From Solirubrobacterales bacterium (GTDB taxonomy: Bacteria; Actinomycetota; Thermoleophilia; Solirubrobacterales; Solirubrobacteraceae): DNA of 5,375 bases. The stretch covers positions 14,665-20,039 of the forward strand of contig JACRMD010000072.1 in assembly GCA_016215085.1 (NCBI GenBank), given 5' to 3'. Positions 3,415 through 5,375 of the stretch are shown here, in pieces. Position numbers and translations under genes: made by a program. Position 1 is the first letter of the stretch, and every line of letters begins with the position of its first letter. The notes beneath the pieces were generated by a model, which ran no database searches, had not been told where the DNA came from, and worked only from the letters and a program-made list of their open reading frames with translations.

Positions 3415-5375
3415 ATGTCCGCCGGCACCGAGCACGTCGAGCTGCCGATCACGGGGATGACCTGTGCGTCGTGCGCCAACCGGATCGAGCGCCGGCTCAA
3501 CAAGCTCGACGGCGTGTCGGCGACGGTGAACTTCGCGACGGAGCGCGCCTCCGTCGACTACGCGCCGGACGCCACGCGCCCGGAGGAGCTTCTGCAGGCG
3601 GTGGAGGCCGCCGGCTACCACGCCGTCCTGCCGGCCACCGAGCCGGAGCACGCCGCGGCCCATGAGCACCACGATGCGTCGCAGGACGAGGCCGAGGCGC
3701 TACGGCGCCGGGTCGTCATCTGCGCGGTGCTCTCGCTGCCGGTCCTGCTGATGGCGATGGTGCCGGCGCTGCAGTTCGACAACTGGCAGTGGCTCAGCCT
3801 CCAGCTCGCCACGCCGGTGGTCCTCTGGGGCGCGTGGCCGTTCCACAAGGCGGCCTGGCAGAACGCCCGGCACGCGGCCGCCACGATGGACACGCTGATC
3901 AGCGTCGGCGTCCTCGCCGCCTGGCTGTGGTCGATGTACGCGCTGTTCCTCGGCGACGCCGGGATGCCGGACATGCGGATGCCGTTCGAGCTCGTGCCCG
4001 AGCGCGGCGGCGGCATGTCGGACATCTACCTCGAGGTCGCCTCCGTCGTGACGACCCTCATCCTCCTCGGCCGCTTCTTCGAGGCGCGCGCCAGGCGACG
4101 TGCCGGCGCCGCGCTCAGGGCGCTGATGGAGCTCGGGGCCAAGGACGTGGCGGTGCTCGACGAGGACGGGCGCGAGAGCCGGGTCCCGATCGAGGAGCTG
4201 CGGATCGGGCAGCGGTTCGTGGTGCGCCCGGGCGAGAAGGTGGCCACCGACGGCGTGGTCGAGGAGGGCGCCTCGGCCATCGACATGAGCATGCTCACCG
4301 GCGAGCCGGTCCCGGTCGAGGTCTCCCCCGGCGCCGAGGTGGCGGGCGCCACCGTCAACGCCGGCGGGCGCCTCGTCGTCCGCGCCACGAGGGTCGGCGC
4401 CGAAACCGCGCTGGCCCAGATCGCCAGGCTCGTCGCCGAGGCCCAGACCGGCAAGGCGCCCGTCCAGCGCCTGGCCGACTGCGTCTCCGCCGTCTTCGTC
4501 CCGGTCGTGATCCTGCTGTCGGTCGCCACGCTCGGCTACTGGCTGGGCGCCGGCGAGAGCGCGAGCTTCGCCTTCACCGCCGCGGTCGCGGTCCTGATCA
4601 TCGCCTGCCCCTGCGCCCTCGGCCTGGCGACGCCGACCGCCCTGATGGTCGGCACCGGCCGCGGCGCGCAGCTCGGCCTCATCATCAAGGGCCCGCAGGT
4701 CCTGGAGTCGACCCGCCGCGTGGACACCATCGTCCTCGACAAGACCGGCACCGTCACCGCCGGGCGGATGAGCCTCGCCGACGTCGCGGTGGCCGCGGGC
4801 GTCGATCGCGGCGAGGCGCTGCGGCTCGTGGGCGCGCTCGAGCACGCCTCCGAGCACCCGATCGCGCAGGCCATCGCCAAGGCAGCGGCCGCCGCCGGCG
4901 ACCTCCCCGCCGTGGAGGGCTTCGCCAACCGCGAGGGCCTCGGGGTCGAGGGCTCGGTCGAGGGCCGCGTCCTGGTGGTCGGCCGCCCCGCGCTGCTGGA
5001 GCGCGCGCAGCCGCCGATGCCGCTGACGCCCGAGCTCGAGGCGGCGCGGCGGGCCGCCGAGGCCAAGGGCCAGACCGCGATCGCCGCGGGCTGGGACGGA
5101 GCCGTCCGCGCCGTGTTCGTGGTGGCCGACGCCATCAAGCCGAGCTCCGCGGAGGCGATCGCCTCGCTGCGGCGGCTCGGCCTGCGGCCGGTGCTGCTGA
5201 CCGGCGACAACGAGACCACGGCGAGGGCCGTCGCGGCCGAGGTCGGCATCGACGAGGTCATCGCCGAGGTCCTGCCCGCCGACAAGGTCACCATCGTCCT
5301 GAACCTGCAGGAGCAGGGCCGCGTCGTCGCCATGGTGGGCGACGGCGTCAACGACGCGCCGGCGCTCGCGCAGGC
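3415..5375 (+). CDS. copA: CopA P1B-type Cu(I)-exporting ATPase (3' end cut by window)
   Basis: 653 residues are visible of a protein usually near 750. In order: one N-terminal metal-binding domain with GMTCASC (Cys17, Cys20); a linker with His79, His83, His85 and His86; membrane segments near 100-118, 124-142, 159-180 and 204-222; and the actuator domain with TGEP (295-298). Two further membrane segments follow, near 360-380 and 385-408, the second holding the copper-path CPC (398-400). Next come the phosphorylation site DKTGT (Asp442), the nucleotide-domain SEHP (479-482) and GLG (508-510), TGDN (596-599) and GDGVND (642-647). The last two membrane helices, with their YN and MxxSS ligands, are outside the window. 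CPC with an upstream CopZ and CsoR argues for Cu(I)/Ag(I) export rather than Zn or Cd. The loop between the third and fourth segments is methionine-rich (Met184, 187, 189, 201), perhaps a copper release site. No frameshift is seen. Confidence 0.95.
   Translation, partial: MSAGTEHVELPITGMTCASCANRIERRLNKLDGVSATVNFATERASVDYAPDATRPEELLQAVEAAGYHAVLPATEPEHAAAHEHHDASQDEAEALRRRVVICAVLSLPVLLMAMVPALQFDNWQWLSLQLATPVVLWGAWPFHKAAWQNARHAAATMDTLISVGVLAAWLWSMYALFLGDAGMPDMRMPFELVPERGGGMSDIYLEVASVVTTLILLGRFFEARARRRAGAALRALMELGAKDVAVLDEDGRESRVPIEELRIGQRFVVRPGEKVATDGVVEEGASAIDMSMLTGEPVPVEVSPGAEVAGATVNAGGRLVVRATRVGAETALAQIARLVAEAQTGKAPVQRLADCVSAVFVPVVILLSVATLGYWLGAGESASFAFTAAVAVLIIACPCALGLATPTALMVGTGRGAQLGLIIKGPQVLESTRRVDTIVLDKTGTVTAGRMSLADVAVAAGVDRGEALRLVGALEHASEHPIAQAIAKAAAAAGDLPAVEGFANREGLGVEGSVEGRVLVVGRPALLERAQPPMPLTPELEAARRAAEAKGQTAIAAGWDGAVRAVFVVADAIKPSSAEAIASLRRLGLRPVLLTGDNETTARAVAAEVGIDEVIAEVLPADKVTIVLNLQEQGRVVAMVGDGVNDAPALAQ

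Noticed and set aside
3700..4857. Long open frame on the minus strand opposite copA (385 codons), and a similar one at 4536-5351
   Set aside because: Stop-poor antisense frames are expected opposite a gene with nearly all G/C third positions. Their translations are low-complexity, rich in Ala, Arg, Gly, Asp and Ser, and resemble no family, whereas copA has every P-type ATPase motif.

Overview
This is a GC-rich bacterial window of about 65 to 80 % G+C by line. Nearly every codon in the best-expressed-looking genes ends in G or C. The gene styles (a soluble bacterial P450, a PaaI-type hotdog thioesterase, TetR, and a CsoR-copZ-copA copper module) fit a high-GC actinobacterium, possibly of the Thermoleophilia or Solirubrobacterales type. 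The placement is an inference from composition and family resemblance; no rRNA or other marker gene is present.

Left half (1-2540), accessory metabolism. A cytochrome P450 on the minus strand is cut by the window start. Divergent from it, across a gap of about 64 bp, is a two-gene plus-strand unit. The first gene encodes a butirosin BtrH-like (BtrH_N + DUF4872) cysteine acyltransferase/peptidase-fold protein. The second, overlapping it by ATGA, encodes a PaaI-family hotdog thioesterase. The divergent gap holds a perfect 9-bp inverted repeat (294-302 / 328-336), a good candidate operator for both transcripts. A TetR-family regulator converges on the thioesterase gene and is the obvious candidate local regulator. 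The biochemical theme is thioester-linked acyl chemistry plus oxidation, but the substrate cannot be read from the sequence.

Middle (2538-2779). This is a 240-bp non-coding stretch between two minus-strand genes. It must hold the TetR-gene promoter and the end of the csoR transcript. I see no gene or convincing terminator in it.

Right half (2780-5375), copper homeostasis. csoR (Cu(I)-sensing repressor, minus strand) is divergent from copZ (copper chaperone) and copA (P1B-type Cu(I)-exporting ATPase, cut by the window end). The 128-bp intergenic region carries a near-perfect CsoR-type operator next to csoR. A second, degenerate site with identical TAC-N9-GTA spacing lies before copZ. Between and around them are a 7-bp inverted repeat and a possible leader hairpin just upstream of a strong copZ ribosome binding site. 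The expected circuit is that apo-CsoR represses both directions, Cu(I) releases it, CopZ carries Cu(I) to CopA, and CopA pumps it out.

No tRNA, rRNA, insertion sequence, CRISPR array or attachment site was seen. The copper module is a known system. The least described part is the P450 / BtrH-like / thioesterase / TetR block.
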